A stretch of DNA of 64,000 bases from Parietaria judaica (Eukaryota > Streptophyta > Magnoliopsida > Rosales > Urticaceae). Both the position numbers and the translations under genes were made by a program. This document shows positions 38,099 to 48,548 of the stretch, one piece after another. Each line of letters opens with the position of its first letter. The stretch's first letter is position 1. The DNA lies in NCBI GenBank assembly GCA_954871525.1, contig OX940865.1:1178001-1242000 (forward strand). The letters run 5' to 3'. The notes beneath the pieces are model-generated. The model was not told the origin of the DNA. It saw nothing but the letters and a program-made list of their open reading frames with translations, and ran no database searches.

Positions 38099-39211
38099 GG
38101 CTAACTAGCATTTTTTTTTGTCTAGTGTTTTGTTTTAAATAAGTTTCGAACATGTTTTCTTCCCGTGGTTAGGGCTTCTATTTTGGGAAGGTCGTGGGAC
38201 TTGAACCTTTTTTTTGTAATTTCTTTTTTATTCTGTTCGTTTATACTCTGCCCGTGGTTAGGGCTTTCATTTCTATGCATCACTATTTTCTTTTTATACT
38301 TTGCTATTTACTTACTTCCTGCTACTAAATTCCCATGTAGAAATTATGTTCCTTGATATGCTGCTGCTATTTTTTCTTAGAATTCATTACATCTATATAT
38401 AAATATATTTTTGACTTACACGAGGTTATTCGATATTGTTTGCGAGAAATATTGGAAAATATCTTACTAAAGGAAATTTGGGTTTATGGTTAACTGAAAG
38501 AGGGAATTAAGTTGATTGTAAGAGATAAAAAGAAAATAAAATTCGAACGACAGAAAATAGAAGATTAAATTTATAAGCTGTAGGATAGAAAATTAAGTGG
38601 ACATGGTGAGAGATAGTTCAAATTGGTACCTTGAACGTTTCCCGAGCACGGTAGTCGGATATGGCTCTTCGAACGTTTCTGTTGAGGGTTTATTGGTTCG
38701 AGTTAAAAACCCTTAGATGCCAGATTCGTTGTCCGAGCTGGTATGTTATCTAAAAAAAAGAAACGGTATTCGGACAAGAATAATGAGCGAGGGGGTGTGG
38801 TACCCGAGCAAGTGTGTTACTTGCGATGAGAGGGTATGGTACCCGAACAAGTATGTTACTTGTAGAGAATGGGTACGGTACCCGAGCAAGTATGTGACTT
38901 GCGATGAGAGGGTATGGTACCCGGGCAAGTATGCGACTTGCGAGGAGAGGATATGATACCCGAGAAAATACGTGATTTGTGAAAGAACAGCGTTGCCCGA
39001 ACAGGTGAATTAGATTTTTTATGGGTAACTTATGTTTTAAGAAAGAGATAAATTATTTGTTGCTTGATATTTCTGATATAGAGAATAATTAATTATTCTT
39101 CAACTATGGATTTTGATTGAAGTTGGGGGATGTATGGTGGTTTGTTTTATTGGGGCTGTGTTCGACCGTCGTATATTTGGTTAACTGCCTACATACCCCA
39201 TTCTTTGGGGA
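38099..39211. other. Spacer between antisense gene and integrase
   Basis: AT-rich, holding T-rich runs after the antisense stop (38,110-38,330), the 39-bp minisatellite, and the CTACATACCCC..TTACGTA block (39,187-39,230) shared with the non-autonomous element. No other gene seen. Confidence 0.6.
38795..38985. repeat. 39-bp minisatellite, about 4.7 copies
   Basis: The word GGTACCCGAGCAAGTATG or a close variant starts at 38,799, 38,838, 38,877, 38,916 and 38,955 (strict 39-bp period). On the plus strand it reads as a 13-residue repeat (VWYPSKYVTCDER), but no gene context supports translation. Confidence 0.95.
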
Positions 39212-40480
39212 TCAAGCCATTACGTATTTTCTGAGGTGCATAGCATTCCAGCTGCGGAGGACCCTTGATCCGTCCGGGGTAGCTAGCTTATATAAACCTG
39301 GTTTTACTACTTCGGTAACGATACAGGGTCCTTCCCAGTTAGCCCCCAACTTACCGGCGTTGAGTTCGGCTGTATTCTGGAAAACCTTTCTGAGGACCAG
39401 CTCCCCGGTGACAAACTTGCGGTGCTTCACTTTGGAATTGTAATATTTAGCTACTGAATTTTGGTAGTTAGCAATTTGTATTGAAGCTTGTTCGCGTCGT
39501 TCGTTGGCGTGGTCGAGCTGATCTAGCCTCATTTCATCGTTAATTTCTGCGTTGTTGGGAGCGTGCTCCCTTCTGAGGCTGGGGGCCTCGATTTCGGCTG
39601 GTATGACCGCTTCGCTGCCGTATACCATCGAAAAAGGGGTCTCCCCAGTTGCTCTCCGCGGGGTGGTTCTGTATGACCACAGAACGCCGAGGAGCTCGTC
39701 AGCCCATCGTCCTTTCTTGGTATCAAGTCTTTTCTTCATACCGTCCACAATGGTTCGGTTTGAGACCTCAGCCTGACCGTTCCCTTGGGGATATATCGGG
39801 GTGGATGTGTTCAAGGAAATCTTCCAGTTATAACAGAAATTCTGAAACATGTTCGATACGAACTGAGGTCCGTTGTCGGCGATGATTTCCTTGGGCAATC
39901 CGAAGCGACTAATGATGTTTTTCCATACATAGTGCTCCACATCCGAGTATTTGATGTTGGCATAATATTCGGCCTCTACCCATTTCGAGAAGTAGTCTGT
40001 TACGACTAGTAGGAATCTTTTCCCCGCAGGTGCTAGGGGAGAAGGTCCTACGATGTCCATAGACCATTTCATAAATGGATACGGGACGGAAACCGAAGAC
40101 AACTTTTCCGCCGGGCAGTGTACGACCGGCGAGTGGCGTTGACATTTGTCGCAGCGTTTGAAGTAGGCTTCCGCATCGGTCAACATAGTTGGTCAGAAAA
40201 AACCCTGTCACTTGGCCTTGTTGGAGAGTGACCTCCCGCCTGAGTGATTTCCGCATTCGCCACTGTGTATTTCCTGTAATACGATGTTAGCCTCGTCTCT
40301 ACCCAAACATCTCAGGTAACGTCCACTGTAGCTTCGTTTGTACAGTTTGTCGTCTATTAGACAGAAAGGGGCGCTTTGAATGCGGAGTTTTCGGGCTCTC
40401 TGTTTGTCCTTGGGTTTTTCTCCCGTCAGGATATAGTTTAGGATGGGGGTTCTCTAGTCCTCCAAACCTTTCTGGATATT
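39212..40480 (-). pseudogene. Tat integrase
   Basis: The well-preserved core frame (40,186 to 39,212, 324 codons) contains the second half of the zinc finger (CDKCQRHSP), the catalytic core WSMDIVGP, IADNGPQF and GQAEVSNRTI (D, D, E), and a C-terminal GKLGANWEGPCIV..GLYKL module ending LRKYVMA. The N-terminal HHCC part continues upstream to about 40,480 (EIHSGECGNHSGG) but is separated by a TGA near 40,195 where relatives read Trp. The catalytic triad looks intact, so inactivation is recent and due to neighbouring breaks. Confidence 0.9.
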
Positions 40481-40527
40481 ATGGACGCGTAGACTCACGC
40501 TTGGTTCGTCTATTACTTCCACTGGAA

Positions 40528-40960
40528 TTATCCTTTTTGCCTCGGGGTAGTGGAAGCTAGTCCGGCCAATGCATCGGCCGAAGAGTTTTCGCTCTGTGGT
40601 ATCTGGATCATTTCGACCTTGTCGAATTGGGTAATCAGGTCCTTGACCACTGCGAGGTAATTTTTCATGCGGTCGTCCCTGGTGGAGTACTCATCACTGA
40701 TCTGGCTGGCGACCAATTTAGAGTCCGAGTGAGCTATAACCTTTCTAGCCCCGACTGCCTTAGCGAGCTTTAAGCCAGCTATCAGTGCTTTTTATTCCGT
40801 TTCGTTGTTTGTGGTGTTGAATCTTAACCTAAAAGATTGTTCTAAAACCTCTCTGGTTGGGGATATCAAGCGTACTCCGATTCCGAATCCGCCCATGTTT
40901 GATGCCCCGTCCACTTCGAGGCGCCATTCGTCGTTTCCCTTTCCCTCCGTTGGGTCTTCC
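40528..40960 (-). pseudogene. Tat second (archaeal-like) RNase H
   Basis: It reads WRLEVDGASNMGGFGIG, then RFNTTNNETE, a TAA (40,792-40,794) where relatives have Tyr, then the same frame resumes with HSDSKLVASQI and ends SSADALAGLAS. The four acidic residues of the RNase H site (D in EVDGA, E in NNETE, D in HSDS, D in SADALA) are all visible. A second RNase H of this type is known from the Tat lineage, where it is thought to compensate for decay of the original domain. Confidence 0.85.
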
Positions 40961-41313
40961 ATTGGGAGTTCAATCAGGAAATCGGCTAACACTTGGGACT
41001 TGGCACATGTTCGAATCTTATATTCGATGTCGAATTCACTTAATTCGACAGCCCATTTTGTCAGTCGGCCCGACGGATTTGGACTATGGAGGATTACCCT
41101 TAAGGACTGGGTTGTCATCACCATGATGGTGTGAGATTGGAAGTATGGCCGGAGCTTCCTCGCGGAGGTTATCATGGCTAAGGCCAATTTTTCCATAGCG
41201 GGGTACCTTGTTTCTGCGTTTTCCAGCGATTTGCTGACGTAGAAAATTGGTTTTTGTTCGCCTCTGTCTTCCCGAACGATCACGCCGCTAACGACCGAGA
41301 GCGATACTGCCAA
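40961..41313 (-). pseudogene. Tat original RNase H
   Basis: The frame has LAVSLSVVSGVIVRED, KPIFYVSKSLENAETRYP, KLALAMITSARKLRPYFQ, PSGRLTKWAVELSEFDI and VLADFLIELP. The first catalytic position, Asp in active enzymes (TDAS), falls in LAVS here, as in other Tat elements, so this domain was probably inactive even before the element decayed. It continues without a stop into the second RNase H. Confidence 0.85.
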
Positions 41314-42484
41314 GTAAAGCAGTAACGGTTCCCCCGTGATTGGTCAAGATAATACCTGTGGGGTGGACATGTATATTTTGAGGTCTTGGAATGCTTCTTC
41401 GCATTCTTTGGTCCATTCGAATTTTCTGTTGTCCCTCAAAATTTTGTAAAAGGGCAGGCATTTGTCCGTAGATCTCGAGATGAACCGGTTGAGTGTCGCT
41501 ATCCTTCCGGTCAGTCTCTGCGTTTCCTAAATAGTCCTTGGCGAGGGCATGTTTAGGAGGGCTTTGATCTGATCCGGGTTTGCCTCTATTCCTCGTTGAT
41601 TTACTAAGTAACCGAGGGAATTTTCCGGAGGTGACTCCGAAAGTGCATTTAGCAGGGTTGAGCTTCATTTGATACTTTTTAAGTATCGCGAAGCAGTCCT
41701 CTAAGTGAGCCACATGGTCTGCGGCCTTAGCGGATTTTACGAGCATATCATCGATGTAGACTTCCATAGTTTTGCCGAGGTGTTCAGCGAACATTTGGTT
41801 GACTAGTCGCTGATATGTCGCGCCCGCATTCTTAAGCCCGAAGGGCATTACTTTGTAACAGTAAATTCCTCGGTCCGTTACGAAGGCGGTTTTTTCCTGA
41901 TCCTCGGGGTGCATCAAGATTTGATTGTATCATGAAAAAGCATCCATGAAGGACGGGAGTTTGTGCCCGCAGGTTGCCTCCACCAGCCTATCGATGTGGG
42001 GCATCGGGAAGCTGTCTTTGGGGCATGCTTTATTTAGGTCGGTGAAGTCAATGCAGACTCGCGCCTTCCCGTTCTTTTTCTTCACTACTACTGTATTGGC
42101 TAACCAGTCCGGGTACTTCACTTCCCTTATGGATATAGTTTTCAGCAGCTTTTCGACCTCATCATTTACCCCCTGGGCCCGGTCAGGTCCCAATTTTCTC
42201 CTCTTCTGTTTCACCAGCTTGTGGCTGGGATCAACGTTGAGGCGATGGGCAGTTATGCTCGGGTAAATTCCCGGCATGTATTCGTGGGACCATGCAAAGC
42301 AGTCATGGTTCCTTGTGAGGAATTTGATCAGCTTTTTCCTGACGTCATTGTCCAAGTTGACCCCGATCCCCACTTTGTGGTCCGGGTTCTGAGGGTCGAT
42401 CTGGACCTGGTGCGTCATTTCCAAGTCTGGGCCTTCGTTTTCGTCGTCCTTTCCTTGGGCTGGATCTTTTTCCTCTACCAACAT
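41314..42484 (-). pseudogene. Tat reverse transcriptase
   Basis: Motifs in order: NHDCFAWSHEYMPGI, KLGPDRAQGVNDEVEKLL, VVVKKKNGKARVCIDFTDLN, ACPKDSFPMPHID, then a TGA at 41,930-41,932 inside the normally invariant DAFSGYNQI. The same frame resumes with KTAFVTDRGIYCYKVMPFGL, NAGATYQRLVN and the catalytic VYIDDMLVKS. After TFGVTSGKF (about 41,620) the frame shifts; the thumb is readable in another frame. The active-site aspartates are kept. Confidence 0.9.
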
Positions 42485-42490
42485 TAATTG

Positions 42491-43851
42491 CTATTGGTCG
42501 GTTTTTGGCGCTCTTGCCCACGTCTGGGGAATGTGCGACATCCGGAACGATGTCATGTAGCAGATCCGGGCTTGTTTTTGGTTGCCCTTCACTTCCACTA
42601 TCTTTCCATCCTCCCTGGGAAAGCGGATGGTTTGGTGGTAAGTAGATGGCACGGCCTTCATCAGATGGATCCACGGTCTCCTGAGGATCATGTTGTAGGC
42701 CGTAGGGCAATCTAGCACCAGGAATTTTTTGATCTTGCCTACTCCACAGGCGACTATGGACTGCCTGACTATCGTTATAGTATCGACCGTTCGCCATTGA
42801 AACCGGTCAGAGGGATGTTCCCTCGATTTATTTTTGTGTCATATATTCCCATCTTGCGTAAGCACGATAGGAAGATGACGTCTACCGAGCTGCCGTTATC
42901 GACCGAAATCCTTTCGGTCCCGTAGCCGGAGACTAGAAGGGTGATGACTAGGGCGTCGTCGTGAGGTCCTACCAGGGTAGAAGCCTCACTGTCTTTGAAG
43001 GAGATCTCGAAGACGGGCTCCTTTCGTGGGAGGACCACGGGCCCGGCTTTTAGCTTCCTCTGGTGGGCTTTGATGGAGTTGATCGAGTTCCAGTAGAACT
43101 GCGATCCTCCAACTATGGTGTAGATTCGTCCAATGGCTTCTTCAGCCATGGGCTCCTCTACATCTTCCGAATCTTGGTCGGCCGGCTCCTCTGCCATGAG
43201 GATTTTTCCTCGCTTGGGAGGGGGAGCGTTGTTGGATCTGGTCGGTTTCTTCTGCTCGGGCCTCACATTAGTGCTTGGTCCGGCGTTGAGCTGTCGAGCC
43301 TGCTCTACTCGTTCGCCTTCCGACCTGAAGAAATCCAACGGGTGATTTCCGAGCTCGCCTTTAAGGTATTTATCGGCGAGTCGGGCCCGTAGGACCATGC
43401 AGTTTTTGGTATGATGGCCACACCTCTGGTGAAAATCGCACCAGGCGTTCATGTCTCTATTGTTGGGTGCCAGGTCACCGGCACTCATGTAAAGTTCCCC
43501 TTGCTCGTCCGCCTCGGTCTCTTCCTCGGCTTCCGTGCTCAGGTTGTAGACATGATTCTGGGGGTGTGCTTTCCCCCCGGTGTGGGGTATTCCATGCTGG
43601 AAGTTCCCGTTCTGTGGGTTTGACCCTCTGGTAGGAACGTGGTTCCTAGGACCCTTAAAATGGGGTGATGGTCCATTTCTTGGTTGGGATGGATGCGCCC
43701 CGGGCCTCGGTGCGTTCCGGGTCGGCCCAAACTTCCTCTTCAAGACTTCGGGCTCTTCGTCGTGCTTGATCCAGTTGGAAGCACGATAGATCACGTCCTC
43801 TATCGAGGAGTACCTATTGACCAGTATGTCGGTCTTGAATTGCGAGTCGTA
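42491..43851 (-). pseudogene. Tat gag C-terminus and aspartic protease
   Basis: In frame with upstream gag, the segment continues YDSQFKTD, then a Pro/Asn-rich linker. A zinc-knuckle-like CDFHQRCGHHTKNC (about 43,440) and the protease active-site loop ISVDNGSSVDVIF (about 42,900) follow. A frame change near 42,770 leads to the protease C-terminus (CPTAYNMILRRPWI), ended by TAA at 42,491. The D-N-G-S-S loop is the usual Tat form of the DSGA motif. Confidence 0.85.
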
Positions 43852-44895
43852 TCATAGCGCACTGGTTAGTGCTGCTATGGCCGTATCGTCCGCCAGTCCG
43901 TTGATCCGGACCATTTTAGCCTTGAACCTCGTCATGAAATCCCTGAGAGGCTCGTTTGCTCTTTGTTGCAGAGCGTACAAGTTGGCTACAGTGATCTCAG
44001 TCTCCATGAACATGAAGAAATGTTTTAGGAACACCATAGTCAGCTGACCGAAGGTACCGATCAAGTTTGGTTCCAATTGGGAGAACCATTCCATCGCTGC
44101 CCCTATGAGGTTTTCAGTGAAGTATTGGAATCTTCCGGCATCCAGCTCGTGGACTTCGAGGTTAGCCATCCCCATTGCAATTCGGAATGCTCTGAGGTGT
44201 ACCTTCGGGTCGGTGGTCCCGTCGTACTTGGGTATGTATATCTGCCCGCCGTGCCTTAGTCGAACGTTTGTGATAGCCGTTGAGAATGGGGTTATCGTCG
44301 ATTCTTCGGCCAGGCGCTCGATTTCGGGGGCGGCAGACACTGCCTGGTGTACTCGTGATTCCACCCTGGAGAGCCTTTCTCCCATTTTCTTCATAGTACG
44401 TTTGAGCTCTTCCAGCTCGGAAATTTCATGGGGCGCTGGCTTGTCTTGGGTGCGAAAGGAACCTGGGCCCGCTTGATTGCTTCCCAAAGGCCGGGAGTAA
44501 TTGCTCGGCCCTGGAGGGGTGAAGTAGTTTGGGCTCTCTGCCCGGGAAGGGCTCGAGAACTGAACTCTGATTGGTCGATTGCGGGATTGTTGATAAGGGG
44601 TGTTCTGCCCGGAATTGGGCTGGTTGGTTCCGAACATTGGAACTCGGAAGCGGGGGGTGCCGTGATTAGGCGGCGGGGGGAGCGTGTTCTCCGATGGATC
44701 CGTAGGTGGGGGTGGCGTATTCAGACGCGGATCCCTTGGGAGAGGCGCTTGATTGGTTCTCTGGGCTCGGGGATCGTTGGGGTCTTGGAAGTAAAAGTGG
44801 ACCGCATTTACCCTTTCTCGATTCCTTTGCCCAGAGTTTTGCCCGACCTCGTTCACAGAGTAGCGCCTCTGTTCGATTCCGGTCTGGCTGCTCAT
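43852..44895 (-). pseudogene. Tat gag N-terminal part
   Basis: It starts at an ATG (MSSQTGIEQRR) and has a Pro/Asn/Arg-rich first half, then the retrotransposon-gag core: IPKYDGTTDPKVHLRAF, AAMEWFSQLEPNLIGTF, PLRDFMTRFKAKM. It ends at a TGA (43,852-43,854) in SAL*YDSQFK, where CGA (Arg) is expected, and the same frame stays open for another 360 codons. Gag would form the virus-like particle. The start could lie further upstream, as some reading frame exists before the ATG. Confidence 0.85.
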
Positions 44896-45077
44896 GAGAA
44901 ACTCGATTTTTCTTCTGAGTTCAAAATTTTGAGCAGCCTGTTCTTGGAGCTGGGTTCTTAGGGATTGCTCTTCTGTACTCTGGTCGGGGGTTACCTCGCC
45001 CAGGACGTTAGAAGCAGGATTTTCCTCGGAACTCGTGGTTGTGTCATAGGTATGACAGAGTTAGTGAGATCAAATAT

Positions 45078-45095
45078 TTCCCACAGACGGCGCCA
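45078..45095 (-). promoter_or_regulatory. Primer-binding site of the Tat element
   Basis: The minus strand reads TGGCGCCGTCTGTGGGAA, three bases inside the 5' LTR. The first ten bases complement the CCA-bearing 3' end of the tRNA-Asp found in this window; the rest does not, so the primer is uncertain. Confidence 0.85.
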
Positions 45096-45098
45096 AAC

Positions 45099-46074
45099 TG
45101 TTGACGTGGTTTCGCACGCCAATGGTCGACGATATTGGGAATGGGATTTCGATTTGAATGTGCTAAGATTTTTGTGGATCCTGACCTCCGCGTCGTCAAT
45201 ACTATCAACGATGACACACGAGATTGGAGAGCGAAGAAAACAAATAAAACACTGAAGTTTTTTAGAGAGGTTCGTCCCAATGCGATAGTTGACTACGTTC
45301 TCTGTACGTTTATTGCTTTAGAAAGATTGATCAATCGGAACCAGAAGCCAATTCCTGATCGATCGAAAACGAAAGAAAAACACTCTGAAGATATGAACTC
45401 TCAAGACTCTTTTCTCTCAAATGTGGATGCTTGCGTGCGTGTAGAAGGGATGCCTTCTTGCTTTTATAGACGTCTGCTTCTGCCCGTTGGAGGTGGTCGT
45501 TGGTAATGGCTTCGAGTTCGGAGCTTGACTTGCTGCCGAGCTGACACGTGCGCCACGTCTTGCGAGATTTTCGTGGTAGTGGACCTTGACTGGTCGTCGT
45601 GGGGTTTGAATTCAGGTCGTGGCGGTTTTTCTGGTCGGTCTTCGGAGGTTTGAATTGAAGTGGCTGACCAGGTCTGCTCGTGCTTAAATGGATGGCTCTT
45701 TTCTGCTCGAGGGATTTGATTCGACTTCTGCTCGAAACCCTTTTGAGACAATCAGTCCGGGAAGGGCTTGGGTGTTGGTTTTAACATGGTGTTTGAAGTG
45801 AGATTTTGAGTTCTGTACGGATTCTTCCTTTGAAACTCTGTTCGGACTTCTTTCGAGCTTATTCTGCTCGGGCGAGTATTTTGCTTTCTGGGCTTTTAAT
45901 TCTGCTCGGGCCCGAGCATGATCAAGTGACCAGTGAACTTTTGGGCTTTGCATTTCACAGCCCAATTTCGTCTGAATATTTAATATATTCAAAACTTAGT
46001 TCAAACAATTTAATCTTTAAATTTGATCAATGACCTCACAATTCCAATTTATGGAACAAATTTTCACATCAACA
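45099..46074 (-). repeat. 5' LTR of the Tat element
   Basis: Plus-strand ends are TGTTGACGTGG and TTCACATCAACA. It is homologous over its full length to 34,169-35,145. Confidence 0.95.
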
Positions 46075-46662
46075 ACTACTGACTATCATGTTCCCAAAAT
46101 AATAGTGTTGGGAACAGCGGTAATATCTTGTGTTCTTTAACGGTTAAATCAAAGAACAATCAAGCCAGTAGCTCGGACTCATGATCACTCAGGACTTAGA
46201 ACTAATCTCCATTTGATCATCATTTTGTGACTCAACTACAAGTTATCAGTGGCCGTCTTATATGATAACTTCTTGAGTTTAAGTCAAGTCCAGTCCAGTA
46301 TGAAGACGCTTCATACTTAATGCACTTCTAGTGAGTGTGATACACACATAATCCAGAATACGATTATAACTTAGTCATATTAATGGCCTTACACGATTAA
46401 TGGGCTCCTACCCAGTTAATCAGGTCACGGACGTTTTAAGTTCATTTATTATGATTATTAATTCTTCCTCACATCGACTCTGTTGTGATAATAATAACAT
46501 AATTGCATCATTTATGAACTAAGGAATCAAACATTCTATTTTACTCTACCACAAACTATAATAAGATTAACATAATAAGCATCATCTTTATTCAACGACT
46601 TGTCATAATCTTTTACAAATGGATAAATATATTTTTTAAGGACACATATGTCCAACAAAGAG

Positions 46663-47100
46663 ATTATGCCCTAAGGCCCGGATTGGGCCCATACGGGCCT
46701 ATATTAATTAATATGATTAATTAATATATTACGGGCTTTAATCAGTAAAGCCCAATTAAGAGAAACCATAGATCTATACATATGAGGTTTAGGGTTAAAC
46801 CTTATTAAGAGTTTTAGTAACCAAAACGACTCTCCTGTTCTCTCTCTAGCCACGCGTTGTAGCTCCCTCCTCGAGATTCGTGCCGATGCCTAAGGCTCCA
46901 CGGTGGAGTCATCGTTTCTTCATCATATCTCTGGATTCTGACAGGCATCGATCCGACGATAATCTGGCCTTTGATGTATAGACGTGCGAAGGCGTTCAGT
47001 TTGTGAGGTGGACAACGATAAAGGCTTCACTCGGTGATTGAAGTTCCGTGCCCAAAGATCGACAATGAAGAACTCGGGGTCTAAGATCAAGCACGCAACA
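46663..47100. mobile_element. Possible LTR remnant
   Basis: This sequence has LTR-like features (GGGCC-rich start ATTATGCCCTAAGGCCC, CTCTCTCTAGCC leader, end CAAGCACGCAACA) and is broken at its left side by solo LTR C. Coding frames here are short and unremarkable. Its true left boundary would lie in the 65 bp at 28,733-28,797. Lineage unknown. Confidence 0.35.
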
Positions 47101-47200
47101 TGGAACATTTTATTTTAATACATACCCATCAAGTGCATAATTAAATTATTCTTTCTCTCTTTTAATTTGAATAAACTAGAGAATGGACTAATCGAGCTAA

Positions 47201-48446
47201 GGGTGTGTTTGTTTGCATTTAATAGACATCTTAATCTTAATGGTTCATATATAGAGTGATTAAGTGCATTTGATCTGTTCATCTCAAATATATTAATATC
47301 TTAATAACCAATTATTCGGTCAGATGTCAACTCAAGTCTGACTCATTAAGAGTATTTGCATTCCACGTTCATATTCATCATTTCTTTCGCTCTCCAAATA
47401 TATTATTCTCGTTCCTCTTCAAAATTTCAAAACACCATAACTTTTTATTCGGGTATCAAAATAATTAACGTAATATACCATTAAAGAGCTTGCGACGAGA
47501 CGGATCCAATGATAGGTGGGAACATATAATTTTGACGTTTTAAAAAAAAAATATTTTTACGAATTTATTAATAAAAAAAATTAATTAAACAATTCATAAA
47601 ATAATTTATATGAATTAATTTTAAAATAAAATAAAAATTGAACAAAATTACGTATCCTCAATTTTATTTTCATTATATTTTTGTCTCTTTTATTTAAGAA
47701 ATTAAAAAAAAATAACTTTTTTATAAATTTTTTGCAATGACTAATAACAAATACCGAAAGATTTTGACGAAATAAATCGAAGAAATTAGTATATTTGACG
47801 CTATTATAAAGAAATATTATTCTAAAATTTAGAGAAAATATATTAAATATAAAAAATTATTAAAAATTTATAATTAAAAGTTATCAAAATATATTAACTA
47901 GGTCATATATGTATATTATCATAGTTTGGACGTTTTTAAATTTCAAGAATATTAATTTATGAATTTATTAATATAAATAATTAAAAAATCATTAAATAAA
48001 TTTTCATTTGATAAATTAAAACATAATTCTGAAATAAATATGCACTCTGATGCGGATATATATGGGGATATCTTCATGATTTGTTGTATTTTAATTATTA
48101 TTTATTTGTTTCCATTTTAGTTAGAGAGATTTAAGGAATTAGTTCCTTTTTTCTTGTTTTCCGGTTTAAACCCTAGCTCTATATAAGAGTGGTGTATGCT
48201 ATTGTATTTCTCAGATTTTGATGAATAGAAAATTGAAGCTTTTGCTTTGAATACCGAGTTTATTCTCGTTGAGACGTGCTCTTGTGTTTTTTCGTAGTCC
48301 GCTCTACATCACATTCAAATCCGCATTCAAATCTTAAAAAACAAACAAACTTAATTTTTAGTTATTCAGATTCACATGTAATATCTTAACATTCAGATGT
48401 GCATCCTAATTCAGACATCTTAATATTAATATAATAAACACACCTT
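47201..48446. mobile_element. Degraded TIR element (hAT-like MITE style) with an inner insertion
   Basis: The left end GGGTGTGTTTGTTTGC and right end (complement AAGGTGTGTTTATT) are imperfect inverted repeats. Inside, ACATCTTAAT-type words occur near both ends. GTGTGTTTG termini are common in plant hAT-type MITEs. I find no clean 8-bp target duplication. The middle is very AT-rich with no gene. A solo LTR sits within. Confidence 0.45.
48048..48311 (+). mobile_element. Short solo LTR, 264 bp, target duplication CAYTC
   Basis: It starts TGATGCGGATATATATGG and ends CCGCTCTACATCA, flanked by CACTC (48,043-48,047) and CATTC (48,312-48,316). A TATA box CTATATAAGAGTGG (48,178) and the leader GAATAGAAAATTGAAGC follow the usual layout of short Ty1/copia or TRIM LTRs. 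Confidence 0.7.
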
Positions 48447-48548
48447 AAATTATGGGTGGACATTAAAAAAAATCGAAGAAGAATAAAGGATCCCAATTTA
48501 AAAACTATCGTGAAAAAAATCACAAGTGTAGGTTTTGTTTTGAAACTA

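Larger units (their letters stand above)
34169..46074 (-). mobile_element. Full-length Tat/Retand-type Ty3/gypsy element, target duplication ACTAC
   Basis: An 11,906-bp element lies between ACTAC repeats (34,164-34,168, 46,075-46,079) with LTRs of 977 and 976 bp. Minus-strand order is 5' LTR, PBS, gag, protease, RT, RNase H, second RNase H (aRNH), integrase; then a 39-bp minisatellite and a 2.6-kb gene on the opposite strand before the PPT and 3' LTR. The second RNase H and the antisense gene between integrase and 3' LTR are hallmarks of the Tat lineage. The coding region has several frameshifts and nonsense codons, so it is not autonomous today. Confidence 0.93.
28798..46657 (-). mobile_element. 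Solo LTR C, inverted, with three nested insertions, target duplication AAGAG
   Basis: C starts TGTTGGAAATC and ends CATATGTCCAACA on the plus strand, so it is the reverse of A and B. AAGAG repeats lie at 28,793-28,797 and 46,658-46,662. Subtracting the nested units with their duplications (837, 2,318 and 11,911 bp) leaves about 2,794 bp, the family length. The inverted TATA box is at about 29,350 (CTATTTATAGGCTC). Its own four segments are 28,798-30,051, 30,889-31,561, 33,880-34,168 and 46,080-46,657. Confidence 0.88.

Noticed and set aside
42221..44961. Long plus-strand frames opposite Tat gag, protease and RT (up to 177 codons)
   Set aside because: Mirror images of the real minus-strand coding region; no recognisable motifs.
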